A DNA stretch of 64,000 bases from Bosea sp. OAE506 (GTDB lineage Bacteria > Pseudomonadota > Alphaproteobacteria > Rhizobiales > Beijerinckiaceae): assembly GCF_040546595.1 (NCBI RefSeq), contig NZ_JBEPOB010000001.1:2171001-2235000 (forward strand). The letters run 5' to 3'. The position numbers and the translations under genes are program-made. The notes beneath the pieces were generated by a model. The model was not told the DNA's origin. It searched no databases and saw only the letters and a list, made by a program, of their open reading frames with translations. Positions 45,648 to 54,106 of this stretch are shown here, piece by piece (within the stretch, counting starts at the first letter, position 1; every line of letters begins with the position of its first letter).

Positions 45648-46343
45648 TCAAAGCGGCACCGCTTTTCGCTTACCGAAAACCCGCTGCATTGGCGAGGGCG
45701 TCGGTGCTGGAAATGCTGAAGGCGGCGCCAGCGGCGTCTGACGGTTAGGATCTTTGACCTCGGGTGCTCCCAAAGGGGCATCTACTGGGAGATCGATCAC
45801 GAGACGGACGAGCCGCTTCAGCGACATCGCGTCATGAACATACTTCATCTTGAAGTTGAAGCGATGCTTGCGATCATCGATCCGGAATATGTCATGATTG
45901 TCATCGAACTGAACGACACCTTCGAGATCGATAATATCGGTGTCTACGTCGCCAATATAGTATAAATTCTTTGTAGTTAGAATAATATTGCCAACGTCTA
46001 CTGATTTTTTGTAACTTTCTCTAACCGATGTTCCTTCCGTTGCGCCCAGTCGGAAGGAGACGCCTTTCATCATTCTTATCGAGACGCCGCGCGATCCTGC
46101 GACAAATCGGCGACGTTGAGCCTGCTCTATCTCCTGAACGTTGTTGTAAAACCAAATCGGCCGTTCGTTATCTTGCAATACAAGCGAGAGATCGGGGAAT
46201 GCGACCCGGGGTATGCGACCGGCCATGAGAGCTGCTGTAACGCTAGCTAGCCCTTCGCTCATAGCGTCGAGCCGCTCTTGGCATTCTGGATGTATATCGT
46301 TGAAGTACCCGGCTTCTATGAAACAATGCTTGCAGATCGCCAC
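45648..46343 (-). CDS. Hypothetical protein with N-terminal zinc-binding motif and PH-like middle
   Basis: This 231-residue protein opens MAICKHCF...HPECQERL, a C-x2-C plus H-x2-C pattern that could bind zinc. The middle (VDVGNIILTTKNLYYIGD...VVQFDDNHDIFRI) resembles a PH/GRAM-like beta domain. The Pro-rich C-terminal tail looks disordered. Base composition is lower in GC, as in other island genes. No specific function can be assigned. Confidence 0.6.
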   Translation of the reverse strand: MAICKHCFIEAGYFNDIHPECQERLDAMSEGLASVTAALMAGRIPRVAFPDLSLVLQDNERPIWFYNNVQEIEQAQRRRFVAGSRGVSIRMMKGVSFRLGATEGTSVRESYKKSVDVGNIILTTKNLYYIGDVDTDIIDLEGVVQFDDNHDIFRIDDRKHRFNFKMKYVHDAMSLKRLVRLVIDLPVDAPLGAPEVKDPNRQTPLAPPSAFPAPTPSPMQRVFGKRKAVPL

Positions 46344-46547
46344 TGTTACCTCCCGGCCTGTAGGAAAGCTCTATCAGGCCTCGGTTTACGCCTGATGAAG
46401 GTACTTCAGAGATAGCCGGCGGCTCTGGTAAGCAAGCAGCGACTTTACCATCGCGCGGGGGAGGGTGGTGAATGATGGGGCGAGACCCCGCTCGACGGGC
46501 GCGCACCTTCGTTTCGGGCGGGAGGGCAGCAACCCTGAGAGAACGCA

Positions 46548-47404
46548 CTAGGCTTGGCCGGGGACGCCGAGGTCGCCGGAAGCTAGACGGACGCCGCTTT
46601 GGGAGCGGTGGCCTTTGAAGTCCGATAGTCTGGACCATTCAATCGGCCCATCTTGAGCCAAATGAGAGGTAGCCGCCTCCCGCAGCCGAACCCACTCCGA
46701 CCGCGGGTTGTCCCGCTCAAGCGCCGACAGCTTGCTCCCCGGAGGGCCTCGCGCGAGCTCTGAGCAACCTGCTTGCTGACCTGCCGGGCGATCTCGTTCG
46801 GATCGCCGCTGCCGGTCTGGACGTGAACGGTGACGTTGCCGCCCCGAACGCTGCTCAGCGGGTTTGCGGGAGGCACCGCCAGGGAGGTCGGCGCCGCGTC
46901 GTTGGGGTTCATCCGGACCGGGACATCGACGCCCGCCCCGAACAGGGCCGTGATCCGAGACATGAGGGTCTGGCCCGCAGCCTCGACCGTTCCCGAGTTG
47001 ACGCGGATCCCGCCGGCAATGGCATCGGGGATGTTGCGCCCCGCTTCCGTGCCCGCGTCCAGCCCCGCTCCGTCGAGAGCCGCGACCTCGCGGCGTGTCT
47101 CAAGGATCCGCTGACGCGCGGCCTTGGTTGCCGCCTTCCGACGACGAAGACCGAAGTTGTGCTCCTGCCCCGGCTTGGCGTTGTCGCGTGTCACGCCCGG
47201 CTCGGCCGGCTTGTAGTCGTTGGTGATGCTCGCGACATCCGCTGCGACCCCTTCCGGAGCGGCCGCCGCCGCGACGCTTCCAGCGGTGATCGCCCCCGCT
47301 ACAGGAGTAACCTTCTTCAAAGGATCAGCGACAGAACTGGCGGCGAGCTTGACCGGCTCAGGGTGGCGCAGTTGATGGTCGAGCGTGACGCTGCGGCGGC
47401 ATGA
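46548..47404 (-). pseudogene. Phage tail tape-measure C-terminal remnant, frameshifted
   Basis: The frame starting near 47404 reads through LDHQLRHPEPVKLAASSVAD, a GRNIPDAIAGGIRVNSGTVEAAGQTLMSRI stretch typical of tape-measure C termini, and VTVHVQTGSGDPNEIARQVSKQ. At about 46735 it must shift by one base to continue as SKLSALERDNPRSEWVRLRE, ending at 46548-46550. The 5' part is missing (stop at 47405-47407). It is evidence of an older prophage within the island. Confidence 0.6.
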
Positions 47405-47511
47405 TTACCGTCAGCCGGGCGCTAACGTCGATCCGAATTCAGCCTCGACAAGGGCCATGCGTATCTCTACGTCAGCCGGCGTCGCCAATATCGGCGAGAA
47501 TGGAGCTTTTC

Positions 47512-47850
47512 ATGTTTCGAACTCTCGTTATAGCGGCTGCGGTCCTCGCAGCGCAGGTGGTCACGAGCGCGCATGCTCAGAGCGACTACCCCTTTAAGCT
47601 TCACAATCGTTCGCAAGGCTGGACCATTACGGGCTTCCAAACGTTTATGGACGGCGGCTGGAGCACGAACTGGCTGCAGGCGCCGATCCCTGCAGGCAGC
47701 ACAGCCAACATGGATTGGAAGAGCAATGCAGGCTCGTGCACCGTGCGTTTCCGCGTACAGTGGAAGGACTACGATCCGACCGAGCACCGTGCTGACTTCT
47801 GCAAGCTGAAGAACGTCTACATGCTGAACGAAGGCATTCGTACCGATTGA
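47512..47850 (+). CDS. Small secreted hypothetical protein
   Basis: This 112-residue protein starts at ATG 47512 with GGAG 7 bases upstream. It has a clean signal peptide (MFRTLVIAAAVLAAQVVTSAHA, cut before QS). The mature part has two cysteines (SCTVRF and FCKLKN) that could form a disulfide, and several aromatic residues. A hairpin terminator follows. Family unknown. Confidence 0.72.
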   Translation: MFRTLVIAAAVLAAQVVTSAHAQSDYPFKLHNRSQGWTITGFQTFMDGGWSTNWLQAPIPAGSTANMDWKSNAGSCTVRFRVQWKDYDPTEHRADFCKLKNVYMLNEGIRTD

Positions 47851-47882
47851 TCGCTCAGATCTTGACCCGCCCGTTAATCCCG

Positions 47883-47908
47883 CCCCGCCGCGCCCACGGC
47901 GGGGTTTT
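47883..47908 (+). terminator. Rho-independent terminator after the secreted protein gene
   Basis: CCCCGCCG, loop CGCCCA and CGGCGGGG form an 8-bp stem followed by TTTT at 47905-47908, 33 bases after the stop of the upstream gene. Confidence 0.85.
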
Positions 47909-47913
47909 CTGTT

Positions 47914-48030
47914 TCAGTCCAGATCAGAGCCTATAACCGTCATTTCTGAGCCTGTGAGCCACCACCACATCCATAGGGCCAGCCATACGGCGCCCGTGAA
48001 CCATGGCAGGCTGATCAAGATGATGAGGAT
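47914..48030 (-). pseudogene. Fragment of a small membrane-protein frame
   Basis: The leftward frame reads a long hydrophobic helix (ILIILISLPWFTGAVWLALW) and ends with TGA at 47914-47916. It has no start codon before it runs into the SRAP fragment at 48027. It looks like the 3' end of a gene for a small membrane protein cut by the junction. Low confidence. Confidence 0.3.
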
Positions 48031-48178
48031 GCCGGGATCTTGACCGAGCCGGAGGAGCTAGAGACGTGGCTGACGGCGCCGTGGGAGCAAGCGAGGGCAT
48101 TACAACGCCCGCTGCCCGATGGCGCCCTCGTCGAGGTCGCTCGCGGTGAAGAAGGACGGCGCCGACGCGCCGCTCTAG
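48027..48178 (+). pseudogene. Fragment of a third SRAP gene
   Basis: This is the last third of an SRAP gene. Aligned by eye over 108 bases from 48039 it matches the island copy (45458 onward) at 95 positions. A two-base loss in the CGCGG(CG)TGAA segment shifts the frame just before the end. There is no N-terminal part, so Cys2 is absent and it cannot work. Confidence 0.8.
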
Positions 48179-48271
48179 CGAGGCTGGCGGCGGTTTCCGA
48201 TCGATGTAACCCGTCGCATTTGATGTTCCGGATGCAGCCTTCCTTGGGGGAGGGAGTGCTATCCGTCGCCG

Positions 48272-48526
48272 ATGGATCTCGAAACGAAACGCCAGTTTCG
48301 CCGCGTTCGGATGGTCGAGCCCGCTCACATCATCGCAGCGGGCTCGGCACGCGCGTATGCGAGCATGCTGATCGACCTGTCGGCCGGCGGCGCGCGGCTG
48401 CGGGTCTCGAAGCCATTTGCGGTGAACGACAAGATCAGGGTCAGCTCGACCGCGCTCGGTGGCGAGCGGGAAGCTGATGTCGTCTGGTCCGACGCCACCT
48501 CGATCGGCGTACGGTTCAAAACGTAG
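48272..48526 (+). CDS. PilZ-domain protein
   Basis: This 84-residue single-domain protein has the PilZ pattern: RQFRRVRMVE (RxxxR) and, about 25 residues on, IDLSAGGARLRV (DxSxxG). These bind cyclic di-GMP in known PilZ proteins. ATG at 48272 begins MDLETKRQFRR, typical of stand-alone PilZ proteins. Its output partner is unknown. It sits alone on the plus strand, so its link to the surrounding phage-type genes is unclear. Confidence 0.82.
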   Translation: MDLETKRQFRRVRMVEPAHIIAAGSARAYASMLIDLSAGGARLRVSKPFAVNDKIRVSSTALGGEREADVVWSDATSIGVRFKT

Positions 48527-48791
48527 CGACGGTCATCCGATTAGCGGCAACATGGGCGTGCAGTAGAGACGACATCGCCACCAATATCGAATGCCATGGC
48601 TGCGCGTATAACAGATGGGGAGTCTTCGCCATGGCTTACCTTCGCCGATCTCTGCGTTAATGCAAGGCGCCGATCGCCGCTGTCCCCAATGAACTGGCGC
48701 GGCGCTTTGGCGCCGCCGCCGTCAAAGGCTATGCGAAGTTGGTGTCCGTGAAAGCGCTTCGAAGGCTCACGGATAGCCATCGCTGCCATCC

Positions 48792-48817
48792 AAAAAGTAA
48801 AGCCCGGCGAGCCGGGC
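48792..48817 (-). terminator. Terminator of the leftward phage-type genes
   Basis: Read leftward, GCCCGGC-TC-GCCGGGC forms a 7-bp stem followed by TTTACTTTTT. It lies 8 bases past the stop of the 94-residue gene. The rest of 48527-48825 shows no gene I can support. An 82-codon leftward frame there has no family features. Confidence 0.8.
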
Positions 48818-48825
48818 GGGCGGGG

Positions 48826-49110
48826 TTAGTTTACGCTGGCGGCGCGGGCCTCGGCGATGCGCTCGGCGATCGCATCGTCCAGAACGGCGCGAGCCCTTGG
48901 GCCGAGGATCTCGACTTGCCGGATTTCGAGCCCGGCAAGGCCATAGGACCGGGTCAGAACCGCGGCCTCGTCATCGGCTGCGGCAGCCCGTTTGAGGTCG
49001 GCAAGCTCGCCACGCGAAGGCCGGCGGACCAGCACGGTGCCGCCTAAGGTCTCGCGATCCACGACCAGAACAGTCTCTGGCAATGAGACCGCGATAAACA
49101 GCGCCCCCAT
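48826..49110 (-). CDS. Small phage-type hypothetical protein
   Basis: This 94-residue protein has a beta-rich first half (FIAVSLPETVLVVDRETLGGTVLV) and a helical second half. It starts within the previous stop (TGATG), so it is coupled to the 329-residue gene. I recognise no family. It is last of three leftward genes before a terminator. Confidence 0.55.
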   Translation of the reverse strand: MGALFIAVSLPETVLVVDRETLGGTVLVRRPSRGELADLKRAAAADDEAAVLTRSYGLAGLEIRQVEILGPRARAVLDDAIAERIAEARAASVN

Positions 49111-50099
49111 CACGCCGCCTCTGCCGTTGCCGGCAGGCTCAGTTCGAACCTGTCGCGCGTAGCGCTCGCCTCGATCGGGACGGCGCGATATTCCGTCACG
49201 GGCTCGGGCGCGTTGACCGCCGCCGCTGCCGCCGAAACGGGGCGCTCGGCCTCGTCGAGGAGAGCGATGATCGCGGCGTGTCCGGCGAAATATCCGGGTG
49301 GAGAATAGGTTCCGTCCGACAGCCGGAGGCCGGGGAGATGCAGGTCTCGCATCTGGGGGGCGACCTGCCCTCCTACGCCGGGGCGCTTGACGATCTCGAT
49401 CAACTTCACGCGCTCGTAGGGGATTGAGGTATGCTCGACCGATCCGCCGCCGATCGGGCGCTGCACCATCATGACGGCGCGGTCGGTGCCGGTGACCTTA
49501 AGTTTGGCTTCGTCCTCGATCGAGACCGGGAAGCGCGGGTCGCCGCCGGACTGCACCCACCGCTCGACCTTGGTTTCGCTGATGACTTCGGCGTGCTGCC
49601 AAGGAATTCCGCGCACCGCGATCTCCGGGTCTCCGATCGGAGCAGCGCCCTCCGGCAGGTCGGCGTTCGCGGCTTCGGCCAGTGCCTGCGCGGTCTCAAG
49701 CTGCCGGAGTAGGCTCCGCAAGGTCGCGATTGCGGGGGTGTATTTCGACCGCAGCGCCTTTGATGCGGCCTCCGCTGCGGCCTTAGCCGCGTCGTAGCGG
49801 GCCTGCCGCTCGACCTCTGCCTCGGCGGCGCGGGCGGAGGCCAGGCGCTCCACAAGGCGGTCCCGAGCGGCGGTCAGGTCAGTGAGGTTTTCGGCGAGAG
49901 CCGTGATGGTCTGGCGGACATCCGCTGCAGCGGCGTCGCCGAGGAGAACCGCATCGGCACGCCGATCATCGGCGGCAGCGAGGGCGGCGCGCGCCTCCAC
50001 CATCTTCACGTCGAGATGGTCGATAGCGGCGGCGATCGTGGCGGCGGACGGCGGCGCATGGGGCGCAGAGGTCAGCATTTTTCGGATGGTGGCGAGCAT
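49110..50099 (-). CDS. Hypothetical protein with N-terminal coiled coil, phage-type
   Basis: This 329-residue protein has a long Ala-rich coiled coil (about 25-150) and a beta-containing C-terminal part (GTDRAVMMVQRPIGGGSVEHTSIPYERVKLIEI). I cannot name the family. The company of a small HTH gene and phage remnants suggests phage or integrative-element origin. ATG at 50099 gives the first plausible start. Confidence 0.55.
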   Translation of the reverse strand: MLATIRKMLTSAPHAPPSAATIAAAIDHLDVKMVEARAALAAADDRRADAVLLGDAAAADVRQTITALAENLTDLTAARDRLVERLASARAAEAEVERQARYDAAKAAAEAASKALRSKYTPAIATLRSLLRQLETAQALAEAANADLPEGAAPIGDPEIAVRGIPWQHAEVISETKVERWVQSGGDPRFPVSIEDEAKLKVTGTDRAVMMVQRPIGGGSVEHTSIPYERVKLIEIVKRPGVGGQVAPQMRDLHLPGLRLSDGTYSPPGYFAGHAAIIALLDEAERPVSAAAAAVNAPEPVTEYRAVPIEASATRDRFELSLPATAEAA

Positions 50100-50145
50100 G
50101 GTCGGTTCCGTAGGTTTCCGGGAAAGAGTGAAGGACGAGGGGACG

Positions 50146-50526
50146 TCATGTGTCGCTCTCGTCGAGAAGGTTTTTCAGCAGGATAGGCTCGCTCAGGAGG
50201 AGCCGAAGAAGGTGGAGCGCAAAGTCTCCGGGCGCGGCCTCTCGCTCGGCCGCGGCCTCTTCGAGCCGACGCACATCCGTGTTCGTGCAGTCTATCCGAA
50301 CGGCCTTCGGTCGGCCGAACGGCCGCACCATTTCAACACCTGCGTCGCGGAGCATGTCGCGAACGCGGCGCGGCGTTGTGCCGCCGAGAACCTCGGCGAT
50401 CTCGGTCGCATTTTTTCCCTGACCGGCAAGGTAGGCCGCGCGGATCTTCTCAGGGCCCGCGTAAATTCGATTACGTCGCGAGGGGGTAGCGCCTTGCGCT
50501 GGGTGAGCTGAGTTAGCGGCTTGCAC
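50146..50526 (-). CDS. Helix-turn-helix DNA-binding protein
   Basis: This 126-residue protein has an HTH near 28-65 (KIRAAYLAGQGKNATEIAEVLGGTTPRRVRDMLRDAGV), resembling resolvase or MarR-like recognition helices. A C-terminal helical region rich in Ala, Glu and Leu follows. Start is GTG at 50526. It is first of three leftward genes and may regulate them. No family is assigned. Confidence 0.55.
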   Translation of the reverse strand: MQAANSAHPAQGATPSRRNRIYAGPEKIRAAYLAGQGKNATEIAEVLGGTTPRRVRDMLRDAGVEMVRPFGRPKAVRIDCTNTDVRRLEEAAAEREAAPGDFALHLLRLLLSEPILLKNLLDESDT

Positions 50527-50969
50527 AGGACGCCCTCGGGGTTTCGGCCGTGGCGCGGCTCGATCCTGTAGGCTTGTTGGTCCTCGATGAGCAAAAGGAG
50601 TTCCGTCCAGTCTTCCGATTGAGATCTACAAGCAAAGGATGTCCCCTCGGTGGTCGCTGGCGGCAGATGGTTCCGCCGCCAGCGCTAGCGTCCCGCGTGC
50701 CGTGGTAAACCGGCGATCCACTTGTCAGGGATGCGTCACAAAAACCGAATTAAAAAATCGGCTCTCGATCCGATTTCATCGCATTCGCATCATTCTGTTG
50801 CTTTGTTCTCAATCGTTACCAATTTTTGTAATTGTTGCGTTAGCCTTCAATATGATCGATGTGCTGTCTGATCACTATCGGTTTTGATCTGACAGCGGAT
50901 CGGCTGGGGCGAATGATCCCGGCTCAGATATTGGCTGAGCCCAATCAGGCGGCTTCCGATCCGCTGCGG
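50527..50969. other. 443-base stretch without a supported gene
   Basis: The stretch includes an A/T-rich patch at about 50740-50890, unlike its surroundings. A plus-strand frame of 82 codons with a hydrophobic segment is present, but it has no credible start or site. It probably holds the leftward promoter for the HTH gene. I see no RNA gene. Confidence 0.5.
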
Positions 50970-51902
50970 TCACTCAATCGCCAAACTGAGGACGGGACCA
51001 TAGGCCCGCTCTAACAGCGATCCGCCTATTGCGTTGAGCATCTGGTCCAAGAAGCATTCCAGAAACATCAGGTGCCCCAGAGTGACTTGGAGCGGTTCGG
51101 CCTGTTTGAATGAGAAGACGTTTGACGGCACGCTCGCTGAATACTCGGCGAGTTCCGAACTCACTTCGCCCACTCCGTGCGTGATGAGGTTGCGAAGCTC
51201 TCCTACCGCCTGGATCGTTTTGCACCAGTCGCTGACATCGGTCAGTTTGTAGTCGCTCGGGCGCTTGAGGCCGCCGTCGCGATACAGGCTCGCGAATACG
51301 GTATGGAGACCGTCGTATCCACGTTTGCGCCTCCACTTCGAAAGCCGATCGGCCCACGCCCCCTCCCACTGCTCAGCCGCCGCTGGGCCAGCGTTACGCT
51401 TCTTATAGGCGCGCCTCAGCTCTCGAAATTCCTCTCCCCGCAGTAGCCGCTCAGGATTATCGTTCCAAAAAATGAGATAGAACTCGAAGACGATCTCCTC
51501 GAAGAGCCCGTAGAGGTCAGCAAAACCATAGGCCGCCAGCAAGGGCGTCGCGAGCTCGTAGTTCCGCGCCGTGTCGAGGGCGGTCCATGTGTCGAGCACA
51601 CGAACCTCAGTCTTTCCTGAGCGGTCCGAACGTAGCGATTTCGTCTCCAAGGCAAGCTCTGGCGCCGCGGCGTAGCGATTTCGGGCCACGTGCATCGCGT
51701 TGATGGTGATGGCCCAACGCATGTAGACGTCGCGGACATCCGCTCGCCATTCCGGCACCATCGCCGAGGCCTCCGCCAGCCAATGCGGGGTGGTGTCACC
51801 CCCTGCTACTACGATCTGCAAGCTTGGTTCAACCTTCCGTCCGGGCCAAATGGTGTGAAGGTGCTTCTTGAAACCTGCCCGTCTGCGTAGACTTTCTGAC
51901 AC
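50970..51902 (-). CDS. HEPN-like hypothetical protein
   Basis: This 310-residue protein is largely helical. Near residue 245 it has VGELRNLITHGVGEV, where R and H are separated by four residues as in the RX4-6H motif of HEPN ribonucleases. An E two residues before the R is also typical. No membrane segment is seen. HEPN proteins are often toxins or defence nucleases, but similar RN...H motifs also occur in non-catalytic relatives. Function is therefore a proposal. Confidence 0.55.
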   Translation of the reverse strand: MSESLRRRAGFKKHLHTIWPGRKVEPSLQIVVAGGDTTPHWLAEASAMVPEWRADVRDVYMRWAITINAMHVARNRYAAAPELALETKSLRSDRSGKTEVRVLDTWTALDTARNYELATPLLAAYGFADLYGLFEEIVFEFYLIFWNDNPERLLRGEEFRELRRAYKKRNAGPAAAEQWEGAWADRLSKWRRKRGYDGLHTVFASLYRDGGLKRPSDYKLTDVSDWCKTIQAVGELRNLITHGVGEVSSELAEYSASVPSNVFSFKQAEPLQVTLGHLMFLECFLDQMLNAIGGSLLERAYGPVLSLAIE

Positions 51903-51968
51903 GTGGTCCCCCTGGTGCTTCTTGCGGCTTTGGCAGCCGCTCCGTTCACGACGCGCTCTACAGCCGGC

Positions 51969-52490
51969 TCAAAGGAAGAAGCACTGCCGGATTGAGGCTC
52001 TCCTGCCTAGGGCGGAGGCGACTTCGCAGACTTTCCGCTTACGGCCGGCTCCGGACCCAGCGACGGGCTCGGCTGAATGTCCGGTCGGCGCCCGGCCGAT
52101 CTGGGCGGTGTTTTGCTCGAAGGTCTTGCCGCCGCGCTCGACGAAGCGAGGCTGCATCTGGGGAACTTCCCCAGATAGGCGAGGCCGCAAGGCAGAGACC
52201 GTCTTGTGGTCTACCGAGCACCGCCGCGCGATCTCTCGGTCGGACCACGTCGCCCACTCGGGATCGTCGAGCAGCCGTGTCACGGCCCGCCGCTTGTCCG
52301 CGTTGGTACGCCGGAGCCCGTGCGTCGCATTGGCGCCGACAGCGAAGAGGATCGCGTCCCGGAGCCCGACGGGCTGAACCGCGACGTCGATCTCCCCGAT
52401 CGCAGCCGTGAGGGCTGCGGCGTGACGGTGGAAGCCGTCCGCGATCCAATAGGTCGAGCCGTCACAGGCGGGGCGATCACGGTGTTTGCA
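51969..52490 (-). pseudogene. 5'-truncated ParB-like nuclease/HTH gene remnant
   Basis: The leftward frame reads CDGSTYWIADGFHRHAAALTAAIGEIDVAVQP, then LRDAILFAVGANATHGLRRTNADKRRAVTRLLDDPEWATWSDREIARRCSV in continuous fashion. This is the ParB-nuclease and HTH region of plasmid/phage ParB-like proteins. A TAA lies just upstream near 52491, with no start after it, so the N terminus is missing. It is the second ParB-like remnant in the island. Confidence 0.65.
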
Positions 52491-52547
52491 TTATCAATCG
52501 AGCGTAGCGCATGCAGAGGGCAACTCTGATTAGGAAAGGCGCACCGT

Positions 52548-52841
52548 ATGACGATCACGGCGAAAAGATCAGGTTTAACAGCATTGACTTGGTCGACAGA
52601 TCCATCCCGGGTCGGACTAAGCGCGCCCGGTCCATTCGAGGATCATCCAGGTCATATTCGCCTCGATTTTTCGATGCCTTCCAAAGGCGGCGGGATTACG
52701 CAAGTCCGGCTCGAAATCACGGGAGAAAGCTTTGAGCGACTGGCGATCGCGATGATCAAGGTTGACCGTGAGGCGGCGCTCCGGGCCTTCGGATCTGCCC
52801 TTCTTCAACAGCCGGCACCGGTCGAGATCTACCCTTTCTGA
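52548..52841 (+). CDS. Small hypothetical protein
   Basis: This 97-residue protein starts at ATG 52548. It has a beta-rich centre (HIRLDFSMPSKGGGITQVRLEITGESFERLAIAM) and a helical end. It lacks shadow-type composition and overlaps no other gene. I recognise no family. Confidence 0.5.
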   Translation: MTITAKRSGLTALTWSTDPSRVGLSAPGPFEDHPGHIRLDFSMPSKGGGITQVRLEITGESFERLAIAMIKVDREAALRAFGSALLQQPAPVEIYPF

Positions 52842-53244
52842 GGGCGCGCGGCTGGTCAAAATTCCACGAGGGGCGGTTGGAAATCCTTGGTTGATTTCCG
52901 AATAGGAGGTGCGGAACAGGGCTTTTCAAGCGGTTTTCCAACCGGCTGTTCGGAAAAGCAAAGTCAAGACGAAAAAAACGGTGTTACGCTCAAAACTTGG
53001 GGCCGCGAGACCCGCGCCCCCCTCCCCCCTTCGGGAGTACCTTTTTTGCATGGACCCCTTGCCTGCCGATCACCCCGCCCTGCCACACAGGAGGCTGTGC
53101 ACGGGCGCGGGGGCGCTGCGGCTCCCGGCTCGGGGTCAAGGCGCGCGGTCCTACACGGCCTTCTGTGTGGCTCGCGCCGCGTCGAGCGGGGAGGGCCGGG
53201 GAGGCGAGGGGTCATAGGTCGAGGAAGTTGAGTGATGGGACCAG
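52842..53244. other. 403-base stretch without a supported gene
   Basis: Open frames here are short and compositionally random. A small inverted repeat (CGGTT-ttcc-AACCG) and a spaced GCTTTTC/GAAAAGC pair lie at about 52920-52961. The right half is very GC-rich. No promoter or RNA gene could be assigned. Confidence 0.4.
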
Positions 53245-53781
53245 TCAGACTGCGTCGCGGGCGGCTTCGATGAGCGTGCGGGTCGGCACGAGCATCCGCT
53301 GCTCATCCGTGCTGTCGTATTGGAGGAACGATCGCTGACCGTAATACTCGACCAGCCATGGCTCTGCTGCACGCAGCTTGACGGCAGGAAACGCGACCAC
53401 ATCGGCAAGCGCGACGGCGCGCGTCAGTGCGTCAGCGAGCATAAGTGAGCCCAGGCCCTTGCGCTGGATCGAAGTGCTGACGGCAAGGTAGCCGATACCG
53501 AGGGCAGGGAACGGGTCGGTGAGGCGAACCCCGGCGATTGGCTTCGGCCGGCGAACCGTGACCACTTCCATCAGCAGCGAGTAGAGCGCGACTAGCTGTT
53601 CTGAGCCTTCCTCATAGGCGCAATAGACCCGTCTGAAACCCTTGCAGTGCTGATTATAGGCTTCGCGTTCGATCCAATGATCGATTTCTGGGTAGCCGCA
53701 AAATTGAGTGAGCCGACCCGGCTTGGCTCGGATCGGCTCAATCTTGAACTTCGATAAATCGAGCGCGGCTTCGTCAGCCAC
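53245..53781 (-). CDS. GNAT acetyltransferase, toxin-like
   Basis: This 178-residue protein has the acetyl-CoA-binding motif in GIGYLAVSTSIQRKGLGSLMLADALTRA (the QRKGLG turn) and a Tyr near the C terminus (EYYGQRSFL). It matches TacT/AtaT-type tRNA acetyltransferase toxins in size and layout. GTG at 53781 overlaps the upstream small gene by 8 bases. The partner is not the usual DUF1778 antitoxin, so a toxin role is likely but unproven. Confidence 0.75.
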   Translation of the reverse strand: MADEAALDLSKFKIEPIRAKPGRLTQFCGYPEIDHWIEREAYNQHCKGFRRVYCAYEEGSEQLVALYSLLMEVVTVRRPKPIAGVRLTDPFPALGIGYLAVSTSIQRKGLGSLMLADALTRAVALADVVAFPAVKLRAAEPWLVEYYGQRSFLQYDSTDEQRMLVPTRTLIEAARDAV

Positions 53782-53965
53782 GCTTCGATTGGTGCTGGTT
53801 GTGGACGCGGAACAGCTCGCCGAGCTTCGACGGGACATCTTTCCGCTTCTCATAAATCTTTCCGAACGCCTTCCATGAGGCATTCTGCTCCTTGACGATC
53901 ACAAAGCGACCTGTCGCGGCGTTCCGGCCGATTTTGCCTGACGTAGATTTTGGTGAGTGTGCCAT
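53774..53965 (-). CDS. Small protein coupled to the GNAT gene, candidate antitoxin
   Basis: This 63-residue basic protein starts at ATG 53965 behind GAGGGAC and overlaps the GNAT start. It has GKIGRNAATGRFVIVKEQ, a short beta-like strand, then a helix (SWKAFGKIYEKRK). I do not see a ribbon-helix-helix. Gene order (small gene first, GNAT second, overlapping) fits a toxin-antitoxin pair with a non-standard antitoxin. Confidence 0.55.
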   Translation of the reverse strand: MAHSPKSTSGKIGRNAATGRFVIVKEQNASWKAFGKIYEKRKDVPSKLGELFRVHNQHQSKRG

Positions 53966-54106
53966 CTGTCCCTCGCAGCCGAAACATAGTTCCGATAGCA
54001 ATGATGGTCCACACCGGTTGAGGAATTTGTTGCAAGCTATGTGAGGAACGCAAAGTCGCATTGCTTTGTCGCGGGCTCGCCTCGGGGCGAGACCCGCGTA
54101 GCGTCA

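Noticed and set aside
48541..48789. 82-codon minus-strand frame
   Set aside because: No family features, no ribosome site, and it lies beyond a terminator of the leftward operon.
50639..50887. 82-codon plus-strand frame with a hydrophobic stretch
   Set aside because: The hydrophobic part has no start codon or ribosome site near it, and the frame's N-terminal half is random-looking.
52964..53338. Several overlapping frames of 80-110 codons
   Set aside because: They lie in a very GC-rich stretch in multiple frames at once with Arg/Pro-rich products, which is typical of chance frames.
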